Below the pieces are notes generated by a model that saw only the letters and a list, made by a program, of their open reading frames with translations, ran no database searches and was not told where the DNA came from. The position numbers were made by a program, and so were the translations under genes. Shown in pieces: positions 39,765 to 54,805 of a stretch of DNA of 64,000 nt. Origin of the DNA: Shewanella sp. SNU WT4 (GTDB taxonomy: Bacteria > Pseudomonadota > Gammaproteobacteria > Enterobacterales > Shewanellaceae); the NCBI RefSeq assembly GCF_006494715.1, contig NZ_CP041151.1:744001-808000 (forward strand), read 5' to 3'. The first letter of the stretch is position 1. Every line of letters begins with the position of its first letter.

Positions 39765-41219
39765 CTATCTTTTAAAATTCCATGGTAACAGGCTGTCGAT
39801 ATCCGGTGCTGGTTGGCACAGTTCATTAAGACAGGCCATGATGTAATCAAATGGTACTAAGCCATTGACCTTGGCCGTTTCTACTATGCTGTAAAGCGTG
39901 GCACTGGCATTAGCCCCATTAGCTGTCTGACTGAATAACCAATTTTTTCGGCCAATCACAAACGGTTTTACTGCTCGCTCTGCACGATTGTTATCAATAC
40001 TCAATCTGCCATCATCAACATAACGAATGAGTTTGTGCCATTGATTAGCCAGGTAATTAGCTGCCTCCATCAGTTTGGTATTACCCACTAAATTGGGCTG
40101 GTTTTGCTCAAGCCATGCTTTTAGCTTGCCTAGGATAGGCAGGCTAGCCTCTTGTCTGGCAATGTACTTTTCATCTGTAGTTTTATCTTTGATGTGTGAC
40201 TCTACACCGTACAATTTCTGGATAAGGCTTAATACCATATCCGCTTTGCCGGTTTTATTTTTGCCTTGCAGCTTTTTTGCCTCGATAAATTTACGACGAG
40301 CATGAGCCCAGCATCCCACTAAGGTTGCCTGTGTTTTTTCATAAGCTTGATATCCATCAAGATAATTGACCACGCAGGCGGCAGCCCGACTGTTATGGAA
40401 GTCGTAAAGCACAATATTAGGGATAGGATTATTCGGGGCTGGTGAATCTCGACCTGAGCAATAGACCCACATGTAGCTGTTCACTTTATCGGATTTCACC
40501 ACTTTTAATGGCGTTTCATCCGCAAACAACGTGGGCTGTTTTAACAGCTCTGTTTTAAGCCGTTCAACTAATGGTGCGAAGAGTGTGGCTGATTTGTCTA
40601 TCCAGCTGCTCATTGTCTGGCGACTGAGCTCAATGCCATATTGCTTAAACATCGCTTCCTGGCGATAAAGCGGTAACCCGTATTGGTATTTACTGGTGAT
40701 AAGCTGACTGAGTAAACTGCTTGTAGCAATGCCTTTATTGATTGGCATTGCTGGCATTGAGGCTTGTTTAATCGGCGGTTGAGTCGAGGATTTATCACAG
40801 TGGCGGCAAGCGTATTTAGGCCTAATGTGCTCAATCACTTTGATTTGGGCTGGAATAAACTCAAGCTTTTCTGATTTATCCTCGCCCATTTTATGTAACT
40901 CACTGCCACAGCAATCACAGGTCTTATCTTTGATATCATGGATAACTTGCTCGCGAGGTAAGTCTTTTGGCAGTGGCTTACGCACAGGCTTTTTGCGGGT
41001 ATAGCTAATGGTTTGTTGCTCGGCCTCAACGGCTTCAACAATCTCTTCTACTTCATTGAATAACTCGCCTTGCCCAACAAAGCCTTCAGCACTTTTGCCG
41101 AATTGTTTTTGTTGAGCCAAGCGCCAGCGCTCTTCCAAGGCTGCGATGAGTGCATCCTTCTGCGCTAACAGTTTTTCAAGTTCAGCAATGCGCTGTTTAA
41201 GGGAGAGTTCATTTTTCAT
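39765..41219 (-). CDS. tnpC: IS66 transposase TnpC (element B, unit 2 copy)
   Basis: 484 residues, the 9-residue deletion form, identical to the product of 25483-26937. Confidence 0.93.
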   Translation of the reverse strand: MKNELSLKQRIAELEKLLAQKDALIAALEERWRLAQQKQFGKSAEGFVGQGELFNEVEEIVEAVEAEQQTISYTRKKPVRKPLPKDLPREQVIHDIKDKTCDCCGSELHKMGEDKSEKLEFIPAQIKVIEHIRPKYACRHCDKSSTQPPIKQASMPAMPINKGIATSSLLSQLITSKYQYGLPLYRQEAMFKQYGIELSRQTMSSWIDKSATLFAPLVERLKTELLKQPTLFADETPLKVVKSDKVNSYMWVYCSGRDSPAPNNPIPNIVLYDFHNSRAAACVVNYLDGYQAYEKTQATLVGCWAHARRKFIEAKKLQGKNKTGKADMVLSLIQKLYGVESHIKDKTTDEKYIARQEASLPILGKLKAWLEQNQPNLVGNTKLMEAANYLANQWHKLIRYVDDGRLSIDNNRAERAVKPFVIGRKNWLFSQTANGANASATLYSIVETAKVNGLVPFDYIMACLNELCQPAPDIDSLLPWNFKR

Positions 41220-41299
41220 GACGCCTATGTTAAGGCATATCGAAAGGCTTTGTAGTGCTAATTGACCTTGTTTTGATGATCATCAATTGATCGCAAATA

Positions 41300-41650
41300 T
41301 TAAAGTAGTTGCTTACCCGTCACATCAATTTTACTGTGGCCAATGACATCATAACCCCCTAATAACCAGTGTAATTGCTGCTCGGTTAATGTCATTGTGG
41401 GTGATATGAGTTTGGGCCATTTGAACTTATGCTTATCTAATCGCTTATACCACAGCGCAAAGCCAGTGTTATCCCAATAAAGTCATTTGAGTTTATCGTG
41501 GCCTTTATTGCAAAACACAAATAGTGCACCATTAAGGACGGACAGCTCTAGCTCTGCTTCGACTAAAGCCGCCAACCCGTTAATTGATTTACGAAAATCG
41601 ACAGCATCGGCACATAAATAGACGGAAGGCACATCAACAAACATCTTCAT
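41300..41650 (-). pseudogene. tnpB: IS66 tnpB with premature stop (element B, unit 2 copy)
   Basis: Carries the same TGA at codon 56 (41483-41485), so the mutation predates the unit duplication. Confidence 0.92.
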
Positions 41651-41991
41651 ACCATTAGCCCCTTAATGATGGTAAGGATATCTATTGTTGCTAAATCCGC
41701 TGAAAGAGTGAGTTGGCCAGTTCGCGTATTAAACAGCACTGGGTGTTGATGAGTTTGCGTGCAGACTTCAGTGGTGGTTTGTTTTAGTTGTATAAAGCGT
41801 GATTGAGTAGCGTGAGATGTTTGCTCTGACACGCTTGGCTGGTACTGTTGCTTACCCAGTAAAGCGCGCTGTTTATAATAGGTGGTAATCGAGACATTAT
41901 GTTGCTGGCAAAATTCGATATTAGTGCCACTAAAAGTATTGCGTTGTAAAAGTAACTGTCGCCACTGCTGACTTGTTTTGTGAGTTGTCAT
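41647..41991 (-). CDS. tnpA: IS66 accessory protein TnpA (element B, unit 2 copy)
   Basis: Identical to the product of 27365-27709. Confidence 0.87.
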   Translation of the reverse strand: MTTHKTSQQWRQLLLQRNTFSGTNIEFCQQHNVSITTYYKQRALLGKQQYQPSVSEQTSHATQSRFIQLKQTTTEVCTQTHQHPVLFNTRTGQLTLSADLATIDILTIIKGLMV

Positions 41992-42149
41992 CACCTGCTC
42001 CAAATTTATCAATGAGCAGATATTTTCAAATAATCAGATTAACGATGCGAGGTGTGGTTCGCTGGACGGTTACGAACTAAATATGTGATCTAATTAGTGC
42101 CTCCACTATGAATAGGTACCTATATGTCTATTACAGAGTTAGAGCGCTT

Positions 42150-43536
42150 CATAGACTGAACCTTAAGCATTAAGCTGTTCATAAATTCCATCTAACGTTA
42201 TGTCTTTCTTAGATTTTCTCTGTTGTGCTTTTGGGGCGTTCTTCGTTATATAACGGATCGCCCAATCAATCTTATCTATTATTTCTGACCATGATTTGTG
42301 GCTAATGCACTCAAATATGGGCAGCAGCCACACATCAACATTCTTTGCAGCCTTGAATAACGAAACTGAAGGCATTATCTGCAGTGCCGTACTGCGTCTA
42401 ATGCACAATGCCAATAAACTGGCCCAGACTAAGCCATCAACGATGGCTTTTTGTGCTGTAGCAAATCGCTGCCAGTTAGTATGAGATTTCAACTCTTTAA
42501 ACATCAGCTCTATCTGCCAGCGACAGCGATAAATTGCCATAATATCATCTGCAGAGTAGGTTTCTCGTGGCAGATTAGTAAGCCAAATGCAAAATCGTTG
42601 TTCTTCGGCAAACCAGCGTCTTATTACCCGAAATGTCTGATTGCCTCTACAAACCGCCAAATCAAGCACCTCTGTCCGATTGGTGCGGCGCGTAATCTCT
42701 TTGAGTTTTTTGCCTGCCAACTTAGTCAGTGTTCGACCTTTACAGTTCCTCGCTTCGATGACCGTCGGGTTGAGGGATTTGGCTCCCCGAAAAATGTAGA
42801 ACCCTCCATGCCGCTCAAGCTCGGCAAAGTAATCAAAGTCTGGGTAACCTGCATCTGCTAGCAGCAATTTGTTGTCCATCGTTGCTGGTTTAGGAAGATA
42901 ATCTCTCTCCGAAGCCGTGTCGGCACTAATCGTCATTGCAGTAGGACTAAAGGTTTTGAGAGACATGGTCATATGGCACTCTATCGCTGCAGGGTTACGC
43001 TTAAAGCGGCTTGGATAAACAGATGCCAACTGCCTATGAACGTGAAAAGAACTACCATCTTGGAGCAACACATCATTAAAACAAGACATCTTATCGGGTA
43101 ATTGAGCACATTGCTGCCGGGCAAATTGTGCGATAGCAAACTGTACTAACTGACGCATGAATAGAGGAAAAGCTTCTTTTCTGAGCTGATTGTGAAAAGG
43201 TTTGTAAGCCACATTATCCATTTCGGTCAGACACATCCCGTTGAACTGCCTGAGCAGATCGGCAATTGAAGTACAATTCCCCTTACTGAGCGCCGAAATC
43301 AGACTGAGTACAAGTTGTTCGGGCAAAATCGCTCGACATCGTTTCATGAGGCCAATATTTTTTGCCGTTTTTTGAAGAAAGTGAGCGCTAAAGAATTGCA
43401 TAAACTGCTTTTTAAGAGAGATAATCAACACTGGCCTTTTTGTGTTTGATGGTTTGTTTGGCGACAATTATCAGATCACAAATAAGGCCATTTTTCTATC
43501 TAAATAAAAGCGTTAACTCTTAAGATCCTGTCTATG
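42150..43536 (-). mobile_element. IS4-family element, unit 2 copy
   Basis: Duplicate of 27868-29254 with the same 9-bp target duplication. Confidence 0.92.
42163..43467 (-). CDS. IS4-family transposase (unit 2 copy)
   Basis: 434 residues, identical to the product of 27881-29185, with the YREK motif intact. Confidence 0.9.
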   Translation of the reverse strand: MSPNKPSNTKRPVLIISLKKQFMQFFSAHFLQKTAKNIGLMKRCRAILPEQLVLSLISALSKGNCTSIADLLRQFNGMCLTEMDNVAYKPFHNQLRKEAFPLFMRQLVQFAIAQFARQQCAQLPDKMSCFNDVLLQDGSSFHVHRQLASVYPSRFKRNPAAIECHMTMSLKTFSPTAMTISADTASERDYLPKPATMDNKLLLADAGYPDFDYFAELERHGGFYIFRGAKSLNPTVIEARNCKGRTLTKLAGKKLKEITRRTNRTEVLDLAVCRGNQTFRVIRRWFAEEQRFCIWLTNLPRETYSADDIMAIYRCRWQIELMFKELKSHTNWQRFATAQKAIVDGLVWASLLALCIRRSTALQIMPSVSLFKAAKNVDVWLLPIFECISHKSWSEIIDKIDWAIRYITKNAPKAQQRKSKKDITLDGIYEQLNA

Positions 43537-44633
43537 AGAGCGCTTAGCAAAAAAGGAAAAACGCACTCGCATTAAAGTTCGTTATCTTGCCATCTGCCAT
43601 CTGCCATCTGCCATCTGTCATTTTCTTGAAGGCAAATCAAGAACAGAGATCGCAAGGTACCTAAGGGTTGCTAGAGGAAGTGTCAATAAGTGGGTCAGCC
43701 TCTACTTGACGAACGGAATTGATGGTTTAAAGGATAAGCCTAATCCAGGTCACCCATCTAGGTTAACCCCACAACAATTAGAAATGGTCGCTAGTTTTGT
43801 AAAGGAAAGAAGTGTTGCTAGTCATGGTGGACGACTACAGGCAAAAGAAGTTGGTGAGTTTATACAGGCTCAATTTGGTGTTGAATATGAAGGTAGAAAT
43901 GTCTATAAGCTACTTCATCAATTAGGATTTTCTTGGATAACAAGCCGCTCCAAGCATCCTAAACAAAATGAAGAGGCTCAACGCCTTTTTAAAAACCTTC
44001 CATATGGAAACGATCCTTAACACCCCTGGCCACTTAGCGCTTGATCGGATCGATGTATGGTTTCAAGATGAAGCCAGATTTGGCCAACAAAATACGACAA
44101 CTCGTGTTTGGGCGATAAAATGCTCAAGACCAAGACCAAGACCAAGACCAAGACCAAGAGCAAGAGCAAGAGCAAGAGCAAGAGCAAGAGCAAGAGCAAG
44201 AGCAATTAAGCAACAACAATTCGAATACGCCTACCTATTCGGTGCAGTCTGCCCCAGCAACGGTAAAACTGAAGCCCTAATCACACCATGTAGTAATAAA
44301 GATGTGATGATTGAGCATTTGTCATTGATCTCTCAAGCTACTCCTTCAGGGCGACATGCTGTGGTTATTATGGATGGTGCAGGTTGGCACCAACAGTATT
44401 TAGCAGACGAGTTCGATAATCTCACCATCATCAAATTGCCACCGTATTCACCTGAGCTCCATCCTGTCGAGCAAGTATGGCAATGGATGAGACAAAATGA
44501 ACTAGCCAACCGTTGTTTTGATGGATACGAGGATATAGTGAATCAATGTACTAAAGCATGGAATCGTTTTAGAAGCGAGCCAAGCCGAGTAATTAAAATG
44601 TGCCATAGATGTTGGATTAATCTGGTCAATTAA
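43537..44633 (+). pseudogene. IS630 transposase, disrupted by IS4 (element 2, unit 2 copy)
   Basis: Same remnant as 29255-30351. It has the same 4 x GCCATCT (43589-43616) and CAAGAC/CAAGAG (44125-44202) expansions with unchanged copy numbers. Confidence 0.85.
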
Positions 44634-45108
44634 TTAATTCAATTGGTATAAACATCTTTCTCTTATCAATTCTTATGGGATGGACTGTTTGGCAGCAACA
44701 CTGCCACCAAAATTAGGTTAAATGTTCACTCAGCGATAAGTTTAATTGTCATTGCGATGATTGACTCTTGCCACAAAACGCTGACTCAGAGCCGATGAAA
44801 ATTATGTAAGGTTTCCATTGGGTTCACTTTGAAGTGTTTTTTGTGCCAAAGAAAGCTTGGTTAGAGTTTTTTATTGCGCGATAAGTGAATTATGGTGCTT
44901 TTTGATGATGGTGGCTTAGCGAAAACCAAAGGGATTAGCCCTTTCACTGGGGAAGTTCGTCATGGATAACCTTGATAGAGCGAGAGATCCGCGAGGTCCA
45001 GCCTACTGAATTTATGAATGCGCTGTGGGTAACTCTGGGGGTAAGTTGTGCGCGTCATGGTCGTAAGTTGAGTGTAAATAAATAATGACACTTTATGGCG
45101 AAAAGCGC

Positions 45109-45304
45109 TTGCACAATAGCGAACACTCCCTATAATGCAGCCCATCGACACGAGATGGCGCGGCAACGCAGCCGATAGTGACGACTTACTGACTACTTAA
45201 GGTATTCAGAAGTGGCGACAAGTTGTTGAATAAAACACTTGACGCACAACAGGAAATGCGTAGAATACGCATCCCTAGCCCGTAGCGGCAACGTTCTTTA
45301 ACAA
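45109..45304 (+). promoter_or_regulatory. rrn operon 3 promoters P1, P2 and boxA
   Basis: P1 TTGCAC (45109-45114) and TATAAT (45131-45136); P2 TTGACG (45239-45244) and TAGAAT (45261-45266). Identical to operon 2. Confidence 0.75.
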
Positions 45305-45478
45305 GTAGAAGACAAGCAAATCTGTGTGGACATTCACAGTAGTTGATAAATCGACAACGATTTAACACGTCTCGCAAGAGGCTTCAACGAACGATGTCCG
45401 CATAACATGCAAATTTGATGATTTATCATCGAATCGACAGAATTCATTGAGCAGGACTTTCGGGTCCGAACAAAACTT

Positions 45479-47025
<1,547 letters not shown>

Positions 47026-47324
47026 CCTATGCGATTTAGAATTACTGTTGAGTGTTCACACAGATTGCCTTGTCTTGTTGACGAGCAAAACATTACCTTC
47101 CTTTGAAGGGATGTCGTTCTTTAAAAATTTGGAAAGCTGATAGTAGAACTTAGTGCGCGAGCATTAGGTGATACAAAATTGAGTTCTCAAAATACTTTAA
47201 TCAAGTGTTTTGGATATTCTTTAACTTCAGAAATGAAGTAAATCAAGGCGTTCTTTTGCGAAAGCAAGAGACAGTAAAACCAGCTAGTTGCAATACGCTC
47301 AAGTGAAACTCATTTGGGTTGTAT

Positions 47325-50217
<2,893 letters not shown>

Positions 50218-50303
50218 CAACCCAGATGGGTTTTACTGAACAAGCCTGAAAGAATCGAAAAATACTTGATTGAAGATTGAGTACTCAATAGCAAAAAATC
50301 CCA

Positions 50304-50379
50304 GGTCGCTTAGCTCAGCTGGGAGAGCACCTCCCTTACAAGGAGGGGGTCACTGGTTCGAGCCCAGTAGCGACCACCA
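50304..50379 (+). tRNA. tRNA-Val(UAC)
   Basis: 76 nt with encoded CCA. Acceptor GGTCGCT/AGCGACC, D arm GCTC...GAGC, anticodon stem CCTCC/GGAGG with loop CTTACAA (anticodon UAC), T arm ACTGG-TTCGAGC-CCAGT. It lies between 23S and 5S of operon 3 only. Confidence 0.95.
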
Positions 50380-50410
50380 TATTTTTTCACAGCTTTCCGA
50401 ATTCCAAATT

Positions 50411-50530
50411 TGTCTGGAGACCATAGCACTGTGGCACCACCTGATCCCATTCCGAACTCAGAAGTGAAACGCAGTCGCGCCGATGGTAGTGTGGGGTTTC
50501 CCCATGCGAGAGTAGGTCATCTCCAGGCGC
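50411..50530 (+). rRNA. rrf: 5S ribosomal RNA, operon 3
   Basis: 120 nt, same sequence as the other two. It lies 31 bp after the tRNA-Val. Confidence 0.95.
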
Positions 50531-50554
50531 CTAATTTCTCGCAAGAGAGTCGAT

Positions 50555-50584
50555 AAAGCCCGTTGCCATGCAACGGGCTTTTTT
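50555..50584 (+). terminator. rrn operon 3 terminator
   Basis: AAAGCCCGTTGC, CAT loop, GCAACGGGC and T-run. The loop differs from operons 1 and 2. Confidence 0.92.
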
Positions 50585-50701
50585 CGTTAGTTTTTTGAGA
50601 GGTTTTTTATGCAGTTAGTGTAACCGTCCAGCGAACCACACCTCGCATCGTTAATCTGATTATTTGAAAATATCTGCTCATTGATAAATTTGGAGCAGGT
50701 G

Positions 50702-51046
50702 ATGACAACTCACAAAACAAGTCAGCAGTGGCGACAGTTACTTTTACAACGCAATACTTTTAGTGGCACTAATATCGAATTTTGCCAGCAACATAATGTC
50801 TCGATTACCACCTATTATAAACAGCGCGCTTTACTGGGTAAGCAACAGTACCAGCCAAGCGTGTCAGAGCAAACATCTCACGCTACTCAATCACGCTTTA
50901 TACAACTAAAACAAACCACCACTGAAGTCTGCACGCAAACTCATCAACACCCAGTGCTGTTTGATACCCGAACTGGCCAACTCACTCTTTCAGCGGATTT
51001 AGCAACAATAGATATCCTTACCATCATTAAGGGGCTAATGGTATGA
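50702..51046 (+). CDS. tnpA: IS66 accessory protein TnpA (element C)
   Basis: 114 residues, Orf1-type DNA-binding protein. ATG with GGAG upstream. Its stop overlaps the tnpB start. Confidence 0.88.
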   Translation: MTTHKTSQQWRQLLLQRNTFSGTNIEFCQQHNVSITTYYKQRALLGKQQYQPSVSEQTSHATQSRFIQLKQTTTEVCTQTHQHPVLFDTRTGQLTLSADLATIDILTIIKGLMV

Positions 51047-51393
51047 AGATGTTTGTTGATGTGCCTTCCGTCTATTTATGTGCCGATGCTGTCGATTTTC
51101 GTAAATCAATTAACGGTTTGGCGGCTTTAGTCGAAGCAGAGCTAGAGCTGTCCGTCCTTAATGGTGCACTCTTTGTGTTTTGCAATAAAGGCCACGATAA
51201 ACTCAAATTACTTTATTGGGATAACACCGGCTTTGCGCTATGGTATAAGCGATTAGACAAGCATAAGTTCAAATGGCCCAAACTCATATCACCCACAATG
51301 ACATTAACCGAGCAGCAATTACACGGGTTATTAGGGGGTTATGATGTCATTGGCCACAGTAAAATTGATGTGACGGGTAAGCAACTACGTTAA
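51043..51393 (+). CDS. tnpB: IS66 accessory protein TnpB (element C)
   Basis: 116 residues, intact, with Leu (TTA) at the codon mutated to TGA in element B. It differs from the element A protein at about eight positions (for example ELSVLNGALF for ELPVLSGALF). Confidence 0.92.
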   Translation: MKMFVDVPSVYLCADAVDFRKSINGLAALVEAELELSVLNGALFVFCNKGHDKLKLLYWDNTGFALWYKRLDKHKFKWPKLISPTMTLTEQQLHGLLGGYDVIGHSKIDVTGKQLR

Positions 51394-51473
51394 TATTTGC
51401 GATCAATTGATGATCATCAAAACAAGGTCAATTAGCACTACAAAGCCTTTCGATATGCCTTAACATAGGCGTC

Positions 51474-52928
51474 ATGAAAAATGAACTCGCCCTTAAACAG
51501 CGCATTGCTGAACTTGAAAAACTGTTAGCGCAGAAGGATGCACTCATCGCAGCCTTGGAAGAGCGCTGGCGCTTGGCTCAACAAAAACAATTCGGCAAAA
51601 GTGCTGAAGGCTTTGTTGGGCAAGGCGAGTTATTCAATGAAGTAGAAGAGATTGTTGAAGCCGTTGAGGCCGAGCAACAAACCATTAGCTATACCCGCAA
51701 AAAGCCTGTGCGTAAGCCACTGCCAAAAGACTTACCTCGCGAGCAAGTTATCCATGATATCAAAGATAAGACCTGTGATTGCTGTGGCAGTGAGTTACAT
51801 AAAATGGGCGAGGATAAATCAGAAAAGCTTGAGTTTATTCCAGCCCAAATCAAAGTGATTGAGCACATTAGGCCTAAATACGCTTGCCGCCACTGTGATA
51901 AATCCTCGACTCAACCGCCGATTAAACAAGCCTCAATGCCAGCAATGCCAATCAATAAAGGCATTGCTACAAGCAGTTTACTCAGTCAGCTTATCACCAG
52001 TAAATACCAATACGGGTTACCGCTTTATCGCCAGGAAGCGATGTTTAAGCAATATGGCATTGAGCTCAGTCGCCAGACAATGAGCAGCTGGATAGACAAA
52101 TCAGCCACACTCTTCGCACCATTAGTTGAACGGCTTAAAACAGAGCTGTTAAAACAGCCCACGTTGTTTGCGGATGAAACGCCATTAAAAGTGGTGAAAT
52201 CCGATAAAGTGAACAGCTACATGTGGGTCTATTGCTCAGGTCGAGATTCACCAGCCCCGAATAATCCTATCCCTAATATTGTGCTTTACGACTTCCATAA
52301 CAGTCGGGCTGCCGCCTGCGTGGTCAATTATCTTGATGGATATCAAGCTTATGAAAAAACACAGGCAACCTTAGTGGGATGCTGGGCTCATGCTCGTCGT
52401 AAATTTATCGAGGCAAAAAAGCTGCAAGGCAAAAATAAAACCGGCAAAGCGGATATGGTATTAAGCCTTATCCAGAAATTGTACGGTGTAGAGTCACACA
52501 TCAAAGATAAAACTACAGATGAAAAGTACATTGCCAGACAAGAGGCTAGCCTGCCTATCCTAGGCAAGCTAAAAGCATGGCTTGAGCAAAACCAGCCCAA
52601 TTTAGTGGGTAATACCAAACTGATGGAGGCAGCTAATTACCTGGCTAATCAATGGCACAAACTCATTCGTTATGTTGATGATGGCAGATTGAGTATTGAT
52701 AACAATCGTGCAGAGCGAGCAGTAAAACCGTTTGTGATTGGCCGAAAAAATTGGTTATTCAGTCAGACAGCTAATGGGGCTAATGCCAGTGCCACGCTTT
52801 ACAGCATAGTAGAAACGGCCAAGGTCAATGGCTTAGTACCATTTGATTACATCATGGCCTGTCTTAATGAACTGTGCCAACCAGCACCGGATATCGACAG
52901 CCTGTTACCATGGAATTTTAAAAGATAG
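51474..52928 (+). CDS. tnpC: IS66 transposase TnpC (element C, 9-residue deletion form)
   Basis: 484 residues, almost identical to the element B protein (ALKQRI for SLKQRI at the start). Same deletion before DGYQAY; ADET and NNRAERAV motifs present. Confidence 0.93.
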   Translation: MKNELALKQRIAELEKLLAQKDALIAALEERWRLAQQKQFGKSAEGFVGQGELFNEVEEIVEAVEAEQQTISYTRKKPVRKPLPKDLPREQVIHDIKDKTCDCCGSELHKMGEDKSEKLEFIPAQIKVIEHIRPKYACRHCDKSSTQPPIKQASMPAMPINKGIATSSLLSQLITSKYQYGLPLYRQEAMFKQYGIELSRQTMSSWIDKSATLFAPLVERLKTELLKQPTLFADETPLKVVKSDKVNSYMWVYCSGRDSPAPNNPIPNIVLYDFHNSRAAACVVNYLDGYQAYEKTQATLVGCWAHARRKFIEAKKLQGKNKTGKADMVLSLIQKLYGVESHIKDKTTDEKYIARQEASLPILGKLKAWLEQNQPNLVGNTKLMEAANYLANQWHKLIRYVDDGRLSIDNNRAERAVKPFVIGRKNWLFSQTANGANASATLYSIVETAKVNGLVPFDYIMACLNELCQPAPDIDSLLPWNFKR

Positions 52929-52980
52929 GTGTAGTTGCCCAGACGCTTACCAGTTAGTTAGCTAACGCGCTAGATGCAAT

Positions 52981-53007
52981 GGATTTATGGCTTCTTGATA
53001 AGCCGTT
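52981..53007 (+). repeat. 27-bp direct repeat, left of IS256
   Basis: Begins GGATTTATGGCTTC and ends AAGCCGTT, with an internal inverted repeat GGCTT-N6-AAGCC. An exact second copy lies at 54302-54328. Confidence 0.9.
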
Positions 53008-54301
53008 GGTAGTGTTCATAATTCTGTGTCATTTCAGTAAAATATACAAAAACAGGAATGACACATGACCCAACCTTTTAACTTCGAACAAGCCCTTAAA
53101 GATCTGCAGTCAGGTAAAAGCCTCACAGGTAAAGACAGCATTCTTGGTCCACTGATCAAGCAACTCACTGAAGCGGCTCTCCAGGCTGAGCTTGAGCAGT
53201 ATTTAGCGCATGATCCTCTGCCTAATCGTAAAAATGGCAAAACCCCTAAGACCATTAAGCATCCGTCCGGTAACTTTGAGTTAGACACCCCTAGAGACCG
53301 CAATGGCACTTTTGAGCCTCAGTTGATTAAGAAAAACCAAACTACGCTAACCGATGAAATCGAACGTAAAGTGTTATCGATGTTCAGTATAGGTATGAGC
53401 TATCGCGATATTAATCAACATGTTGAAGATATGTATGGGATCAATGTGTCTAACGCAACCGTCAGTGCTATCACTGATAAACTCATCCCCGAACTTAAAG
53501 CGTGGCAACAGCGCCCATTAGATAGCCATTATCCTATCGTTTGGCTTGATGCGATACATTCATAAAGTCAAAGAGGATGGGCGTTACGTCAGTAAAGCCG
53601 TTTACACATTGTTAGCGCTTAATATGAAAGGAAAAAAGGAAATTTTAGGGCTTCATTTATCCGAAAATGAAGGCGCTAATTACTGGCTATCCGTACTGAC
53701 CGATCTTAATAATCGTGGTGTAAAAGATATTCTTATCGCCTGTGTTGACGGCTTGACCGGTTTCCCTGAGGCGATAGCCAGTATCTTCCCTAATACGGAA
53801 ACACAGCTAGGTGTTATCCACCAGATCCGCAACTCAATGAAGTATGTCGCCTCAAAACATCAGAAAGCGTTTATGGCTGATTTAAAGCCTGTGTATCGAG
53901 CCGTGAGTAAAGAAGCCGCAGAGATGGCATTGGACGAACTGGAGGCCAAATGGGGTGATGCTTATCCGCTGGTAATCAACTCTTGGCGTCGCAAATGGCA
54001 TAATTTGTCCCATTATTTTAGGTACCCAGAACATATCAGGAAAGTGATTTACACGACCAATGCCGTTGAGGCGGTACATCGCCAATTTAGAAAGCTCACC
54101 AAAACCAAAGGTGCTTTTCCTAATGAAAATAGCTTGTTGAAGCTACTTTATGCAGGCATATTAAACGCCTCAGATAAATGGACCATGCCAATCCACAATT
54201 GGAGCCTTTGTTTATCTCAGTTAGCGATTTATTTTGAAGGGCGTTTAGATAGCGTGCTAGAAATTTAAAAATTAGCCTGACACAGAATTTTGAACGCCCT
54301 C
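53008..54301 (+). mobile_element. IS256-family element (1294 bp)
   Basis: Inverted ends share TTC(A)NAATTCTGTGTCA: GTTCATAATTCTGTGTCA at the left and, read inverted, GTTCAAAATTCTGTGTCA at the right. It contains one frameshifted transposase gene. The exact outermost bases are uncertain, and the flanks are a 27-bp direct repeat rather than the usual 8-9 bp duplication. Confidence 0.82.
53065..54268 (+). pseudogene. IS256-family transposase, frameshifted
   Basis: The first frame (53065-53565) gives the N-terminal 160 residues up to YPIVWLDAIH, which holds a DDE Asp. It then hits a stop (TAA at 53563-53565). The rest of the protein continues in the +1 frame (KVKEDGRYVSKAVYTLLAL... CVDGLTGFPEAI... 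YTTNAVEAVHRQFRK) to 54268. Removing one T near 53560 would restore about 400 residues, the family length. No slippery run is present, so this looks like a disabling mutation, not programmed frameshifting. Confidence 0.88.
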
Positions 54302-54328
54302 GGATTTATGGCTTCTTGATAAGCCGTT
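54302..54328 (+). repeat. 27-bp direct repeat, right of IS256
   Basis: Exact copy of 52981-53007. Confidence 0.9.
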
Positions 54329-54805
54329 AAGTTCTAACTCCTCATCAATGATTCTTGTGCTATGTCGTCGGCCAGTAACTAATACAATTCAGCGCTTAGT
54401 ACTAGCTACCGAATTTATAACCCTGTTCACATTAAGCTAATTGGCTATCAAAACTTCATTCCTGCAATGCATGTACACCGACCTCTGTGGTTTTAATGCC
54501 TTAATTGAGATGGGGTCGTCTTTAGGTGCTATTTAACTATAAATTTGCAGTCATCTGAGTTTCTGGGGGCTGCGGGAAGTTCGGATATATATTGGCTTGA
54601 TGGGCTTGAGACCGCTAGGCAGTGGCATATCGGTGTTGAGCCTATTACAGGCTGTCGATAAATGGATAACGCAATATTTGGCGTAAGGTAAGTGGTTGTT
54701 GTGAATTACTATAACAACCACTGCGACTCTGATATGGTACTTATTAATCAATGGCTTTGATAAAAATTAATCTGTCGGAGCGGCTGTTATTTTGAGTATT
54801 TCCTG
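54329..54805. other. non-coding or decayed region
   Basis: 477 bp with no convincing gene. A short open stretch near 54558-54660 (with SSDIYWLDGLE) has no start signal and no recognised homologue. It may be debris of a lost gene. Confidence 0.6.

Larger units (their letters stand above)
39743..42073 (-). mobile_element. IS66-family element B, unit 2 copy
   Basis: Duplicate of 25461-27791 with target duplication GAACTAAA. Confidence 0.95.
39727..44648 (+). mobile_element. IS630-family element 2, unit 2 copy (interrupted twice)
   Basis: Duplicate of 25445-30366 with both internal insertions. Confidence 0.87.
50620..52950 (+). mobile_element. IS66-family element C (2331 bp, opposite orientation)
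   Basis: Ends GTAACCGTCCAGCG and ...CCAGACGCTTAC, flanked by the 8-bp target duplication CAGTTAGT (50612-50619 and 52951-52958). It is the same short form as element B but with tnpB intact. It sits 35 bp after the rrn terminator. Confidence 0.95.

Noticed and set aside
53540..53570. Programmed frameshift in the IS256 transposase
   Set aside because: There is no slippery homopolymer, and IS256 transposases are normally one frame; a mutation is simpler.
54551..54751. Small minus-strand frame (66 codons) between IS256 and the LysR pseudogene
   Set aside because: No ribosome site, no recognised domain, and unusual composition for a gene.
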